From contig CM055092.1 in the NCBI GenBank assembly GCA_029204225.1, positions 73,694,857-73,758,856 of the forward strand: DNA of 64,000 nt, read 5' to 3'. A program made the position numbers and the translations under genes. Source of the stretch: Diphasiastrum complanatum (taxonomy: Eukaryota; Streptophyta; Lycopodiopsida; Lycopodiales; Lycopodiaceae). Under the pieces are notes generated by a model. The model was given only the letters and a program-made list of their open reading frames with translations, did not search any database and had not been told where the DNA came from. Below are positions 31,939-43,285 of the stretch, in pieces (within the stretch, counting starts at the first letter, position 1; every line of letters begins with the position of its first letter).

Positions 31939-32682
31939 CTCCCTCTTGAACGTTGCAACCTTTGGATGTATCCAGTCCTATTGCCTTTCTTTGTTTCGTG
32001 AAGAGTGATTTGTTGAGCGACTTCATGAGCAAATCTGCAACCATGTCTTTGGATTTTATATATTGGACATTCAGCTCTCCTTTTGAGATTGGGTCTCGAA
32101 TGTGATGGTACTTCAAAGGTATGTGTTTGGTCTTTGAATGGAAGACTGGATCCTGGGATAGATATATGGCACTCTGAGAAAGCATCATCATCATGCATGG
32201 TTCTCTTTGTTGTATGCCAATTATTCAGCTTCGCATGAGGATTGAGCCACTAATGTTTGTTTCTTGCATGTCTAGCTGATTGCTACTTCGCACGCTATCG
32301 AACATCCTCCTGTCACGGACTTGCTGTCGTCTTTGCAGCTTGCCCAGCTTGCATCACTGTAGTGTTGCAGCTCGAATCCTTTTTCTTCTTTTTCTCCTCT
32401 GTAGGTCAATCCCATATTTTGGGTGCCTTTCAGATATTGCAGAATTCTTTTCGCCATTTGCCAATGTGCCATGCCAGGATTGGAGGAGAATTGGCTCAAT
32501 GCGTAGACAGGGAACGCCAAGTCGGGTCTGGTACAAATTGTAAGGTACATCAGACTACCGATCAAGTTCTGGTATGGTATGCCTTCCATCTTCTGTCTCT
32601 CCCCATTAGTGTTCGGGCACTCCTGTTTCATCAATCTGGCTCCAACTATCATTGATGTGGCTTTTTCTTTGCAATCCAACAT
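31571..32682 (-). pseudogene. copia RT end, RNase H and read-through into the LTR
   Basis: The frame 32272-32682 carries Y-Q-N-L-I-G-S-L-M-Y-L and Q-H-Y-S-D-A-S-W-A-S (RNase H first Asp). After a frame change 31571-32194 carries A-I-Y-L-S-Q-D-P-V-F-H-S-K-T-K-H-I and S-K-D-M-V-A-D-L-L. That frame does not stop at the expected end of pol. It crosses the purine tract at 31939 and continues about 120 codons through the LTR, including E-D-V-P-K-D-E-D type repeats. Confidence 0.88.
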
Positions 32683-33880
32683 TCAGTACTGCTTCAGCAC
32701 CTTTTCGCCGTATTCTGATTGACTCAGATGCATTACTCCTCTCATTCGATCTCTTCTGATCTGTAGCCCAAGACATTTTGTCGCTTCTCCCAGATCTGTG
32801 ATTTCGTAACTTGCAAAAATTTGACTCTTGGTTTCCTTGATCAGCATTAAAGAGTTTCCTATCATTAGGGAGTCATCTACAAAAGTTGTTAGAATCACAA
32901 AGCTTCTTCCTACTCTTCTTATATAGACATTACAGTCTGGTTGTGTAGGAACAAAGTCTAGAGATTTCAGAAGATTGTCGAGCTTCTTGTACCAAGCTCG
33001 TGATGCTTGCTTCAGACCATAAATGCAACTGACAAACATACTGTCGATTGTCGGGGTCTTCGAATCCTTCAGGCTACTCATGAAGATTTCTTCTTCTAGA
33101 TCTCCTTGGAGAAAAGCTGTTTTGACATCAATCTGGTGTATTTCCAAATTGTGTTGTGTTGCGTATGCAAGGAGTAGTCGAATGCTTGCCATCTTGACCA
33201 TTGGTGAGTACGTATCAAAGTAGTCGATGCCGTACTTTTGCGTATAGCCCTTGGCGACAAGTCTAGCCTTGTAGCATCCGACAGTGCCATCTGATTTCAT
33301 TTTCTTCTTATAAACCCATTTGCAGTCAACGATCTTTTTATCTTTGGGCAGTGGCTCTAGTGTCCATGCCTCATTCTGCCTCATTGATTCGATCTCTTCC
33401 GACTTTGCTTGCTTCCAGAATTCTCCCTCTGGACTCTGAATAGCTTCTTGATATGTTGTTGGTTCTTCAGTTAAGCTGCAGTATTTGACATCTGCATCTT
33501 CGCTCCATTGAAGATTGTCAATGTATCGATTTGGAGGTCTTCTTTGTGTTGTTGACCTTCTTGGTCCTGTTCGTCGCTGCTGGTTTGTGTCTTCTTCGAC
33601 GGGTTGATCTTCGGCTTCCTGCTTTGGAGTTTGGGGCTCGACATTCTGTGTTGATGTCTGTCCTCGATCTCCCTCTTGAATTGGCAGCAGTGTGAAGATC
33701 TCATGGCCCTTTTCTTCCTTCAATCCTGGAAATGTGGATTCATCGAACTTCACATCTCTACTCGACACAACTTTCTTCGAGGTTGGGTTGTAGAGCCTGT
33801 ACACTTGTGATCCATTCGAGTATCCGACCATGACTGTTTGCTCCAACTTTTCGTCGGAGCTTGCTTCTTTTTTCTTTTGG
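32683..33880 (-). pseudogene. copia reverse transcriptase
   Basis: Long open frame with W-T-L-E-P-L-P, D-C-K-W-V-Y-K-K-K, A-R-L-V-A-K-G-Y-T-Q, F-D-T-Y-S-P-M-V-K, H-Q-I-D-V-K-T-A-F-L-Q-G, Y-G-L-K-Q-A-S-R-A-W-Y and catalytic F-V-D-D-S-L-M-I (usual Y-V-D-D). It ends at TGA 32683 between K-V-L-K-Q-Y and M-L-D-C-K, after which the frame resumes. The frame 32683-33954 starts inside integrase C-terminal sequence because of the upstream frameshift. Confidence 0.92.
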
Positions 33881-35060
33881 TATGTGCTTGTATGCTGCAC
33901 ATCCGAACACACGCACGTATGACAGATCGGGCCTCTTGCATGTCCACATCTCATACGGTGTCTTGTTTTTCAAGGCTGTCGTTGTTGATCTGTTCTGTAG
34001 GTGTACTGTTGCAGCGATTGCCTCAGCCCAAAATTGACTCGACAATTGAGCCTGTGCCATCATGCATCTAGCTCCTTCGACTAGCGTCCTGTTTCTTCTT
34101 TCTGCGACACCATTGTATTTTGGTGTGAATGCAGGAGTGAACTGATGCTCTCTTCCTTGTTCTTGGCAGAATTTTGAGAACTCCTTGCTCTTGTACTCAC
34201 CTCCATTGTTAGACCTGATGGTCTGTACCTTCTTCGAGGTGTGTCTCTCTGCGAATGCCACAAACCTTTTGAAAGAGTCAAACACTTCGAATTTTTTCTT
34301 TATATAATAGATCATTGTCGTCCGGATGTAGTCATCAATGAATGTCAAGAAGTACCTCGATCTTGAGAGCGAATCGACTTTCATCGATCCACAGACATCT
34401 GAGTGGACAAGCTCAAGCACTTTCTTGGCTCTCTTTCCCTCATGCACAAATGCACTTTGATGTTGTTTGCCCTTTTGGCACGCCTCACAGAAGTTGGTGT
34501 CGGGTCTAGATATCTTCAAACCTGTGACAACCTCTTTTCTGCTCATGTCGTAGAGACTTCTCATATTCAGATGATACATTCTTCTGTGCCAGAGTTGATC
34601 TTCGTTTTCTGATGCATTCAGTATGCTATCAGAACTGCTGATAATCTTGGCTTGGTACAGGTTACCTTGTCTGGACCCGATAGTCAGCAGCTTGTTTGTT
34701 CTTTCCTCGATCATCCGACATACATTGCCATCGAACATGACTTGAATTCCAAGATCTGCCATCTTTGATATAGATAGGAGGTCTCTTCTTAGTGAGGGTA
34801 CATAGAGTGCTCCTGGCAGCTTTGCTTGTCCCGATAGTGTTCGTAGTTGTAGAGTCCTGATGCCTTCGACATCGTGTCGGCTCCTGTTGCCTAGAATCAC
34901 TGCTCTGTTGTTTTCGAGTTCTCTGTAGTTGATCGAGACCTTCTTGTTGCAGGTAATGTGTGAAGTCACTCCTGAGTCGATGATTACGTCGTAGTCTTGC
35001 TCTGCATAGCTTGTTGAAGCCTCATCGAATATTGTGAAGGCTTCATCGCTCTTGTCTGCA
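33880..35060 (-). pseudogene. copia protease and integrase
   Basis: The protease site V-I-I-D-S-G-V-T-S-H (~34990) has Val where Ala is usual. Next is the integrase zinc region (L-W-H-R-R-M-Y-H-L-N and F-C-E-A-C-Q-K-G-K). The core has V-H-S-D-V-C-G (first Asp), and T-I-R-S-N-N-G-G-E-Y, where the second catalytic Asp is replaced by Asn. The third region reads N-G-V-A-E-R-R-N-R-T. The open frame runs 33758-35125, with the GKR-type end frameshifted near 33880. Even without its stops this integrase lacks one catalytic Asp. Confidence 0.9.
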
Positions 35061-35931
35061 TCCTTCGACAACTTTGCAACATGGGCCTTTTCGGCCTTGG
35101 TTTTTCTTTTGGGTTGAATCTGCACTCATATGCAGAATGTCCCTTCTTCTTGCAGTGCATGCAAGGGATTGTCGGGTTGAACCAGCATCGATTGGCTGTG
35201 TGTCCCGGCTTGTGACAATGATCACAGGAAGAAGTTTGTTGGTTGTCGTTGCCTCTGCTCGAAGACTTCAAATGAGCCTTGTCGAATCTGGGCTTGTTCT
35301 TGCCTTCCTTCTTTCCTTTTGCGAAAAGAGCCTTCTCCTGGTCACTGCTTCCTTCTCCTTCGTCTCTCATCAGTTTCTCATCAGCGACAAGACTGATAGC
35401 TCGCTCGAATGTCATGTCTGGAAAGCTCAGAATGAGCATTCTTAGCGGCTGATAGGACGTAGGTAGAGATTTCATGAAGTACATCAGCTGTTGTGGTGTT
35501 GGGACCTGGTGCTCCTGTCCAGATGCAGCAAGTTGAGCGAAGATCGTTCTGATCCTCTTGACATGCTGATCCAACTGGTGGCCATCCCATCGCAGACCTT
35601 GCAACTAATTGTGTAGGTGCATCACCGACGCGATAGTCCTCACTTCGTACTTTAGTTTCAACCTGTCCCACGCTTCAAGGCTGCTCTCACAGTCTTCAAT
35701 CTGCATGAGTATTTCTTCGTTTATGGACGAAACGATAATTGCCATTGCGCACTCATCCTTTCTGATCCATTCAACTCTCCTGGGGTCTTCCTCTGGAGGC
35801 TGTTGTTCTGTGAGATCAGTCACTGACCAGATCCCTTCACCCTTCAAGAGTGTCTAAATTTTGAGCTTCCATATTCGATAGTTTGTGCCATCAAGATTGA
35901 TTGCTATTCTTGTCTGGTTCGTTGTAGCCAT
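35010..35931 (-). pseudogene. copia gag
   Basis: Starts MATTNQTRIAINLDGTNYRI at 35931. Stops at 35854-35856 and 35605-35607 break an otherwise continuous frame (E-G-I-W-S-V-T-D-L, L-K-L-K-Y-E, L-P-T-S-Y-Q-P-L). It has two zinc knuckles: CDHCHKPGHTANRC, and C-M-H-C-K-K-K-G-H-S-A-Y-E-C. A double knuckle is less common in copia gags. A frameshift near 35100 connects it to protease. Confidence 0.9.
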
Positions 35932-35950
35932 ATTGTGTTGTCTTAGAGAA

Positions 35951-35965
35951 TCCGCTCTGATACCA
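35951..35965 (-). promoter_or_regulatory. Primer-binding site of the copia element
   Basis: TGGTATCAGAGCGGA on the minus strand, the 15-nt plant tRNA-iMet site, directly next to the LTR. Confidence 0.95.
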
Positions 35966-36711
35966 TGTCGATTTTCAATTGTTTGGGGGAATTGCTCTTG
36001 TCTGCTCCTTTGTTTAGTTTGTGGGATTTTTGCAGGATCCTAAGCAAGCGACTAAAGATCACAGATTACCACGCATTTGATCAGACGAAACGACACGAAC
36101 AATGAGAGATGCAAGAACTGGAAGCATTCTGTAATTTGATTTTAATTTGAGTGAGTCGCTCACGGTTTTGCTCGTTGGCAGCCTGACACTCCTCTCACGA
36201 ACTTGCTATGTTTTGCTCGTTGACAAACTTTCATGCATAGCAATTTTTCTTTTGCATCTTTGATCAACCAACCACATTCTAGCAATCGATCCTACGTTTA
36301 TATCCACTACGTGGAGTTTACAAGATAGATTAACTATAAATTACAAGACAGGTTTACGCTTACCTATTGGTTAGCTACCCCCTCTTTATGTTGCCTTGGC
36401 GACGGTCGTAAAGGTACAAGGCCTTCAGACCGCGGTGACCGCAATCTCTTCGTAGTGCTTCGTATGGAACCGCAGGATGGCCCCTTGCGGTTTTAGGCGT
36501 TGACTTGCTTTTGTTGGTGTTGGCTTTCGCTTCGTTGAGCTTGGGCCTTTTGTTGATCGCGGGAGTTTTTGGCCTTCGGGACATCTTCGTCCTTCGGGGT
36601 GGGACATCTTCGAACTTCGAGGTGTGTTCGACATGGTGTCTTCGACCTTCGAGATCTTTTCGTCCTTCGGGACATCTTCGTCAAGGTTGCAAGAGTTCAC
36701 CATTTCAGACA
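35966..36711 (-). repeat. copia 5' LTR, 746 bp
   Basis: TG...CA ends, followed by the primer site. Collinear with 31243-31938 apart from the internal gap and a few small insertions and deletions in the repeat part. Confidence 0.92.
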
Positions 36712-36716
36712 TCTAT

Positions 36717-37140
36717 TGTGGCATTAACGGGCACTTTGCTAATGATTGTTTGAAGAGGAAAAGAGATCAAGTACATCTGATGCACTTTACAGTTTTTAGA
36801 TCTAATTCCTAGAAGTCAAGGTCACAATTTAGGTCATTCTACTAGTTTTGGTTAGTATTGCGATTTTGTACTTGTGAAATTCTTTCAAGATCTTCACATT
36901 ACAATGTTTCCTATGATGGGGAGCTTTTATCTACAGATCTTGATATATGAGTATGAGAGCTCTTGCTGCGAGATTTTATGATAGTCCAAGAGTGGAAGAG
37001 GAGACAGTTGTCGAGAATCAAGTACAGATTATTGATACCACTTTGACACTTGAAGTCAAATTATCTACAGATGAGACTACCAGTATATGGAAACAAGGTA
37101 CATGCACCTCGAATCTACATATCGGGTTCTAATATCAACA
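36717..37140 (+). pseudogene. Old copia gag, right piece with zinc knuckle
   Basis: Continues the gag cut at 31242: Y-C-G-I-N-G-H-F-A-N-D-C-L-K-R-K. Beyond 36780 only short decayed frames follow. Confidence 0.8.
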
Positions 37141-37930
37141 TCCACACACGAGTCTCTAGCACAATTATCTTTAGCAAAGTTTAAGATATGTATTGATGAG
37201 CCATCGTTGTTGATATATGAGGCACAAGTACTAGTCTCTTTGGTTCCACTTCCATAGTATGTATAACGGAGAAAGACTGATCCAAATAACACTCAAAACA
37301 AAAAGGATCTTCTCCCCCCCTTCACTTGCAATATGTACTGATCTAGCAACACTGGAATCACAAAAATCTTAGCAACCAAACACCAAAAGATATTGCACAC
37401 ACAAAGAGTATTCAAGATGTGAAGTTACTCTATTTCATAAGTAAGAACTAGAGCAATCCTTTGGTGGAGAGAAATTTTCTTGAATTACTAGTCACGTTTT
37501 GTTAACTAAAAACTGTAAAGATTCAATTAACTAGATTTACTAGCACTAGTATTGGTAACTAGCTCCTAATTACTTTGTCCCTATTGGAATTATGCAAATT
37601 TTGAGGTTTTACAATTGCATATACAATTCTCCCTCTCAAATGTTGATCTCATTATCTAACATGATTTTTCTTGTATGATGGTTTATTATAGTACGTGTTA
37701 GGCCCTAAGATTACTTCCATATCAATAAATGTCAAAAAATTTGGCATTTCTTAAAGTGTGCATGTACTAGGGAATAGTTTGCTTGATTCTCTCTTCCCAT
37801 GCCTTGTAGCAATCATGGAGGTGCCGAAGGTACTGTGCGTTCCTAATTGTCAAATGTATTGTGCATCTTGATTGCCAAATGTATTGAGCGATAGAGTCAC
37901 CACTTCAGTTTCCATCTCTCTCTACTCTCT
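37141..37930. other. Unassigned intron sequence
   Basis: AT-rich, no coding or repeat similarity recognised. Confidence 0.45.
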
Positions 37931-37934
37931 CTCT

Positions 37935-39960
37935 CCCCTTCACTTGCGCTCCACTCACCATCTCTATGCCCGCTTATTACGTCATAAGAAGCGGGCCTAT
38001 GACAAGTTGGAAGAAAGACATCTTCTTGGGCTTTTCTACAATTCTAGCACAAGCACATTCTGGCTTGAGTTCGTTCCATGTGCTCCACCTCCTCTCCTTG
38101 ATAACATGCACATTTGGCCTGATTATGCCACCACCTTATAAACCATTCATACTGACACACTGATTTCCATCTCCCCTAGGCCTTCCGAGTTCACCTTCTT
38201 CACTGTTGATATGGTCCATAATGCCATCAAAAAACCAAACACGTATAAAGCTAGAGAGATATTGATGACCTTGAATCCAAGTTATTGATCCTTGAAGTTG
38301 ATTTGTTATCACCCATCTTAGCCAAATTAATCAATCAGGCCGTTGTCTTTGGTTTTCCCTCTTCTTGGTGCACTACGATCATTCATCCCATACACAAAAT
38401 GGTGATCCCATGAATCCTAGTAAGTACCAGACTCTTATGATTGGGCACATTATTGTGAAGTTGTATGGCACTATTCTTTAGTCAGCTGTGAGTACATAGG
38501 CAGAAACTAGGAAATTGCATGCTATGGGTCAGGCTAGGTCTAGAGCCCACTATTCCACTATGGATCATATCTTTACCCTTGGAGCCATCATTAAGGAAGC
38601 TTGGCATTGGAGAGAGCAAGTCTATTGTTGTTTTTTTGACATCAGGAAAGCCTTCGACTCTTTCCCATGCTCCCTACTTATCCAACAAATATGAGACCTT
38701 GGTTTTTTGATGACACAATTCTAGCAGTGATGGTGCTCGATGGGAGAGTATTGGGATGTTTTTGGAGTGACAAAGGTATTTCTAAGAAGATCATGAGCAC
38801 TATTGGGGTGAAGCTAGGATGTTCCCTCTCACCTATATTTTTTGGACTTAAAATTGACGAGCTAGAGCAGTGTGGTGGTTTTGGATGCAAGCTTGGTTTT
38901 TTTGATGACACAATTCTATCAGTGATGGTGCTCGATGGGAGAGTATTGGGATGTTTTTGGAGTGACAAAGGTATTTCTCAAAAGATCATGAGCACTATTG
39001 GGGTGAAGCTAGGATGTTCCCTCTCACCTACATTTTTTGGACTTAAAATTGACGAGCTAGAGCAGTGTGATGGTTTTGGATGCAAGCTTGGAGACACCTT
39101 GATCACCATTCTTATTTTTGCGAATGATATGGTCCTAGTTTCACCTATCAAGGAGGGCCTACAACGGCAGCTTGACTACCTTCATGACTTTTGTTCCATA
39201 TGAAGCCTAGAAGTTAACATTGGGAAGACCAAAGTGATGGTCTTAACATGTCCTTTTTGATAGTCAGCCATTGGAGATTGTTTCATCATACACTTACTTA
39301 GGCATACTCTTTGCTGGTCCTATATTTTTCATATTGGGTTCTCTTTGCACCAACTTGAGATTGAGATTTGACAATTTCAAGGTACCTTGTGAGAGGATAG
39401 GATCTGCCAGTTCTGTTCCCTTGGCAAGGTGGCGACTAATCAGCACTTTACATTCATTTGGCTAGCCTATTACGAGATTCGTGTGATATCAATATTTGTT
39501 CAAAGATACACCAATTACTCTATGCTCATTTGTTAGCCATGAGGATCCACGTTGTGTTGCACTCATGGTATGAGAGATGCTTTTACTATGACAAGATCTC
39601 CATCCTTTGCATCAAAGTACTCTAGACACCCAGCTTCATATCACCTCCTTTTTCTCCAGATGACGCCCATGACCAGATCCTGATTTAGAGGATGATGAGA
39701 GTGATGATGACATGCCTTCCCACAGAGCTCAGAGACAATGCACCTCTCGAAGATACCTTACAGCCAAACCTACTCAACCTACCATGAGGAGAGGACCCTC
39801 TCACATTTGACGTTGGTAGCATTTTCCCAGCTTTACCTCCTACTGCAGCTCATATTACGTCCTTCTTCAGCAACAACAATAGCAGCAGTCGCAATAATGT
39901 TACCACCATTCCAAGACATGATTTGAGGCTTTTTTATTTTACCATCATAGATAGATTGGT
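37935..39960 (+). mobile_element. LINE copy 0, 5'-truncated and decayed
   Basis: Begins inside the linker between endonuclease and RT (H-K-K-R-A-Y-D-K-L, W-P-D-Y-A-T-T-L). RT follows with P-S-S-W-C-T-T-I-I-H-P-I, Y-Q-T-L-M-I-G-H, and an open frame at 38667-39203 with G-V-K-L-G-C-S-L-S-P. A 65-codon segment of that frame is tandemly duplicated. The catalytic Y-A-D-D is F-A-N-D, so the first Asp is lost. The C-terminal tail near 39680 is acidic (L-E-D-D-E-S-D-D-D). Borders are approximate. Confidence 0.8.
38701..39089 (+). repeat. In-frame ~195-bp tandem duplication inside LINE RT
   Basis: Two nearly identical units (from 38701 and 38895). Each reads F-F-D-D-T-I-L, V-M-V-L-D-G-R-V-L-G and V-K-L-G-C-S-L-S-P. 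The frame stays open across both. Confidence 0.9.
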
Positions 39961-40394
39961 CATGATTCATACCTATGTTGTTTGGTTATCACTAATAGTT
40001 GTACTTATATTTATATTATATGCAGATTCTTTATAGTAGCGCTCTCTCTCTCTCTCATGCCGCCACACCGATGATCCCCTCCACGTCCAGCTGCCAGGCA
40101 GGTGCTGCCTAATAATGTGGCATGCCTAATGTGGCAGGACTATTGCTTGGAGGACTATTGCCTGCCACGCAGGCAACACTCTCTACTAAGGCAGTGCCCC
40201 CCCCACGATCCTATCTTCCCCACCTCCCTCTCCATCCATGCAGACTGCCACTGTCACTTCCACCTCTGATGGTGATTCTACAGATCTTCCAGGCAACCCC
40301 GCCCCCTTCTCTGTAGCTATCTCTGCTATCATGTCCCATCAATATACTCCTTCCAAAGCTATAGAAGGATCTTTTTATCTATCAGCTCAATTTT

Positions 40395-41038
40395 TTGAAA
40401 CAAGAACTACGTGAGCTTAAGAAATGGATAGGCTCATTAGAAACGGAAAATGGCAAGATCAAGGAGGAAATGGGATTTTTACAGAAGGAAAATTTGCAAC
40501 TTAAGAGGCAGTTGGAGGAGGATAAAAGCGCACAAGACCTGCTTCAAGAAATAGCGAAAAAAGTCTCTTGTTTGAAAAAACGGACAAGAACATGGGCCTC
40601 ACTGTTTGATGAAGGTAAACCGAAACCGAATGTGAAGAATGTTACTGTTGAATCTACTATAGAATCTGTCAGTTTGGAACAAGAAAGAACAGCAAAAAAA
40701 GCTCTCGACATTTGTTGAAGAGGGATTCCGAATGAGGGGGAAGCTAAAGAGTTGCTCACAAATAAAATCTCTCACATGGTAGACGGTTTTGATACTGAAT
40801 GGAGAGGCAAATATTTGATGATAACGTATTGTTTATCGAGTTCTATTTGGTTGAACACCGTAATGCAGCCTTGAAGATTAGGGGCAAGCTCAAAGGCACT
40901 TTTATTTTTATGGATGATGATCTTACACATGCTCAGTGGATATCTAGGAAGAAAATCCTTCAGGAAGCAAAAGAAAAAGGACAAAAAGTAGTTTTCGTTG
41001 ATGGGAAACCAAGATTTTATGACAGACCTACATATTAG
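40395..41038 (+). pseudogene. LINE ORF1 protein (copy 1)
   Basis: The coiled coil (L-R-E-L-K-K-W-I-G-S-L-E-T-E-N and L-Q-K-E-N-L-Q-L-K-R-Q-L) would trimerise the protein. An RRM-like region starts A-L-D-I-C-x-R-G-I-P-N and ends with M-D-D-D-L-T-H-A-Q, K-I-L-Q-E-A-K and G-K-P-R-F-Y. This matches the ORF1 layout of L1-type elements, which coat the element RNA. A TGA at 40716 and a frameshift near 40795 split it. The stop is TAG 41036-41038. Confidence 0.8.
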
Positions 41039-41044
41039 GGACTA

Positions 41045-41079
41045 GGGGATCTCGGGCATAGGAGCAGCCCGAGATCCCC
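41045..41079 (+). promoter_or_regulatory. Perfect 13-bp hairpin between LINE ORF1 and ORF2 (copy 1)
   Basis: GGGGATCTCGGGC (41045-41057), loop ATAGGAGCA, GCCCGAGATCCCC (41067-41079). It begins 7 nt after the ORF1 stop and ends just before ORF2. The equivalent stem with a near-identical loop is present in copy 3. Confidence 0.88.
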
Positions 41080-41085
41080 GAATAA

Positions 41086-43170
41086 GCTTAGCTTAGGTTT
41101 TTGGAACTGTAATGTTTCTCATTCATCATCATCAGCAGGTGATCTATAGGATTTTCTTGGTCGATGTGACATTCTTTTATTGGTAGAAATTGATGAATCT
41201 AAATACCGTCCTTGTCCTCTTCCATGTGTTACGGATTTTTCTTGGTATCAGTATTCCGTCTGTTTATGAGGGGGAAGACTTCACGCGAATCAGGGGGAGT
41301 GGCTTGTTTATACAGGGATGCTTGTACCTCAGTTCTCAGGATGGTTAAGCAGGATCCATTTGGTTTCAATTTTTTGGATAGGCATTGGGGCTTCCTTAGG
41401 ATGTTTTCTTGGCAGTTTAATATATTGCTCCTCAGACTTCTGTTTTTGTGGATTTCGGTGGTGACCCATTCAGATGACATAGCCAGGTTCTCTCTACAGG
41501 GGTATATCCTCTTAGCAGGGAATTTTAATGCCTGAACATCCACCAGTCAAAGTTTCACACTGATTAGGATCACTTCCAGCTTTATCCCTTGGATATAGGA
41601 CTAAGCAGGACTTCACAGGATAGACACCAATGACTTCTTTCAGTGAGCAGCTACTTAAGCTGACTGAGGCACACTTGTTGATCATCTTGAATGGTCTGTC
41701 GTAGTGGCCTCCTCCTCTTTATTTACATGTCCACATGGTGATGGAGATAGTATGGTTGACTACTTCATTGGATCACCAGCTTTGATTCCGCACATATCTG
41801 AGTTTCGAATCCTACCACCTACCTTATCAGACCATTCCATGCTATCCCTTTTCATTGGTCATGTCACGCCTCCGCCATATATACCGTGCCTATGTGCTGC
41901 TCGACACCCCGCATTAAGTTTTTGTCTCACGACACTTCTGCTTACTCTTCATCTTTGATGTCTCTCCTTCGTGACTTCCCTTTTTCATCCTCTGTTGAGC
42001 ATCAGGCTACATTCCTTTCACATTCTTTACTACATGCTGCTTCTTCTTCTTATCCCGTAAGGCTTAATTTGACTCATAGACGAGTGCATAATAAATGGTA
42101 TAATACCAAGTGTTATCTTATGCATAAGCAAGTGGTGCATGCCAGGTTTCATTCTCCTACGTCAATTGCTCAAAAAGAAAAATATACCGCACACTTGTGA
42201 GAAAGACAAAAGGAGGCATACGTGCAAAAAAATGGTCAAAAGCTGATAGACGCTCTTGTATCATCTTCTTCATCATATTTTTGGAAGATCTTCTCTAAGA
42301 AGTCTTTCACGACTGCTCCTATTGCTATTGAGTCTTGGGTGGAGTATGCTACATTTCTCTACACTGTTGATTCCTCCCCTATTAGTCTCTCATCGAGACC
42401 TAATGATTTTACATTGTTTAGGCCTTCTTTGATTGAAGATGCTATCAAACGAGACATTGACTCACTTAGTGTTGATTTTATTAAACCTGTGGCTCATATT
42501 GTTTCCCCATACATCTCTCATATCTTCAATCAGGCTGTCATGTCCGGTTTCCCTACTGCCTAGTGCACTAACCTGTTACATCCAATACTTAAAGCTTGTG
42601 ATCCAATGAATGTGGAAAACTATTGCAACATTATGATTAGTCATATCATGGCTAAGCTTTTTGGCTCGATCTTGCAGTTGTTAGCTCAAAAGCGGAAGCG
42701 GATGGACTACATGCTCTTGGACAGGCAGGTTTCAGGACTAGATATTCTACTCGGATCAGATTTTTATCTTGAGATGTATCATTGAAGAGGCTAAGCATAT
42801 GAAGCAGCGGGTTTATTGTTGCTTTGTGGATTTCCGCAAGGCTTTTGACTTTGTACCTAGACATATTATGCTTCAGCGTGTCTCACTTTGTTTTTCACAG
42901 GAGGTTATTGCTTCTATTACCACCTTATATGAGAGGGTTCTGGCTAGACTCAGAGATGGGACAATATGGTCACCTCCGATTCACAATACAGTTGATGTGA
43001 AGCAAGGTTGCCCCCTTTCTCCTACCTTTTTGGCTCTCTACATTGATGATCTCGAGCGGTATCAAGCAGGAGGGTGGTGATGGCTATGCTCTTGTAGATA
43101 TTGTCATACCTTAGATGCTCATGAGATGTCCTGTTATCTACCTCAGCCAGAGGGCTTCAGAGACACCTTG
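41086..43170 (+). pseudogene. LINE ORF2 endonuclease and RT (copy 1)
   Basis: Endonuclease motifs: G-F-W-N-C-N, L-V-E-I-D-E-S (decayed), L-L-A-G-N-F-N-A (usual G-D-F-N), V-D-Y-F-I-G-S-P-A-L and L-S-D-H-S-M-L. RT: V-Y-C-C-F-V-D-F-R-K-A-F-D, V-K-Q-G-C-P-L-S-P, L-Y-I-D-D-L-E. The endonuclease nicks target DNA and RT copies the RNA from the nick. Key Asp residues are altered and several stops are present. Confidence 0.85.
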
Positions 43171-43285
43171 ATGTCTTACATGGTTTTATGGGGTTTGACA
43201 GTAAATCTCTAAGACTAAGGTCATGGTGTTCAACACCAATAGGCAGCATATGCACGATGATATTTTTTATTATGATGGATAGTAG

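Larger units (their letters stand above)
31243..36711 (-). mobile_element. Ty1/copia element, 5,469 bp, TSD TCTAT
   Basis: LTRs at 31243-31938 and 35966-36711 have TG...CA ends, and TCTAT flanks both sides (31238-31242, 36712-36716). On the minus strand the order is gag, protease, integrase, RT, RNase H (copia order). The purine tract is CAAGAGGGAG (31939-31948) and the primer site TGGTATCAGAGCGGA. All coding regions are present but carry several stops and frameshifts, so the copy is full-length but dead. It split an older copia gag. Confidence 0.95.
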
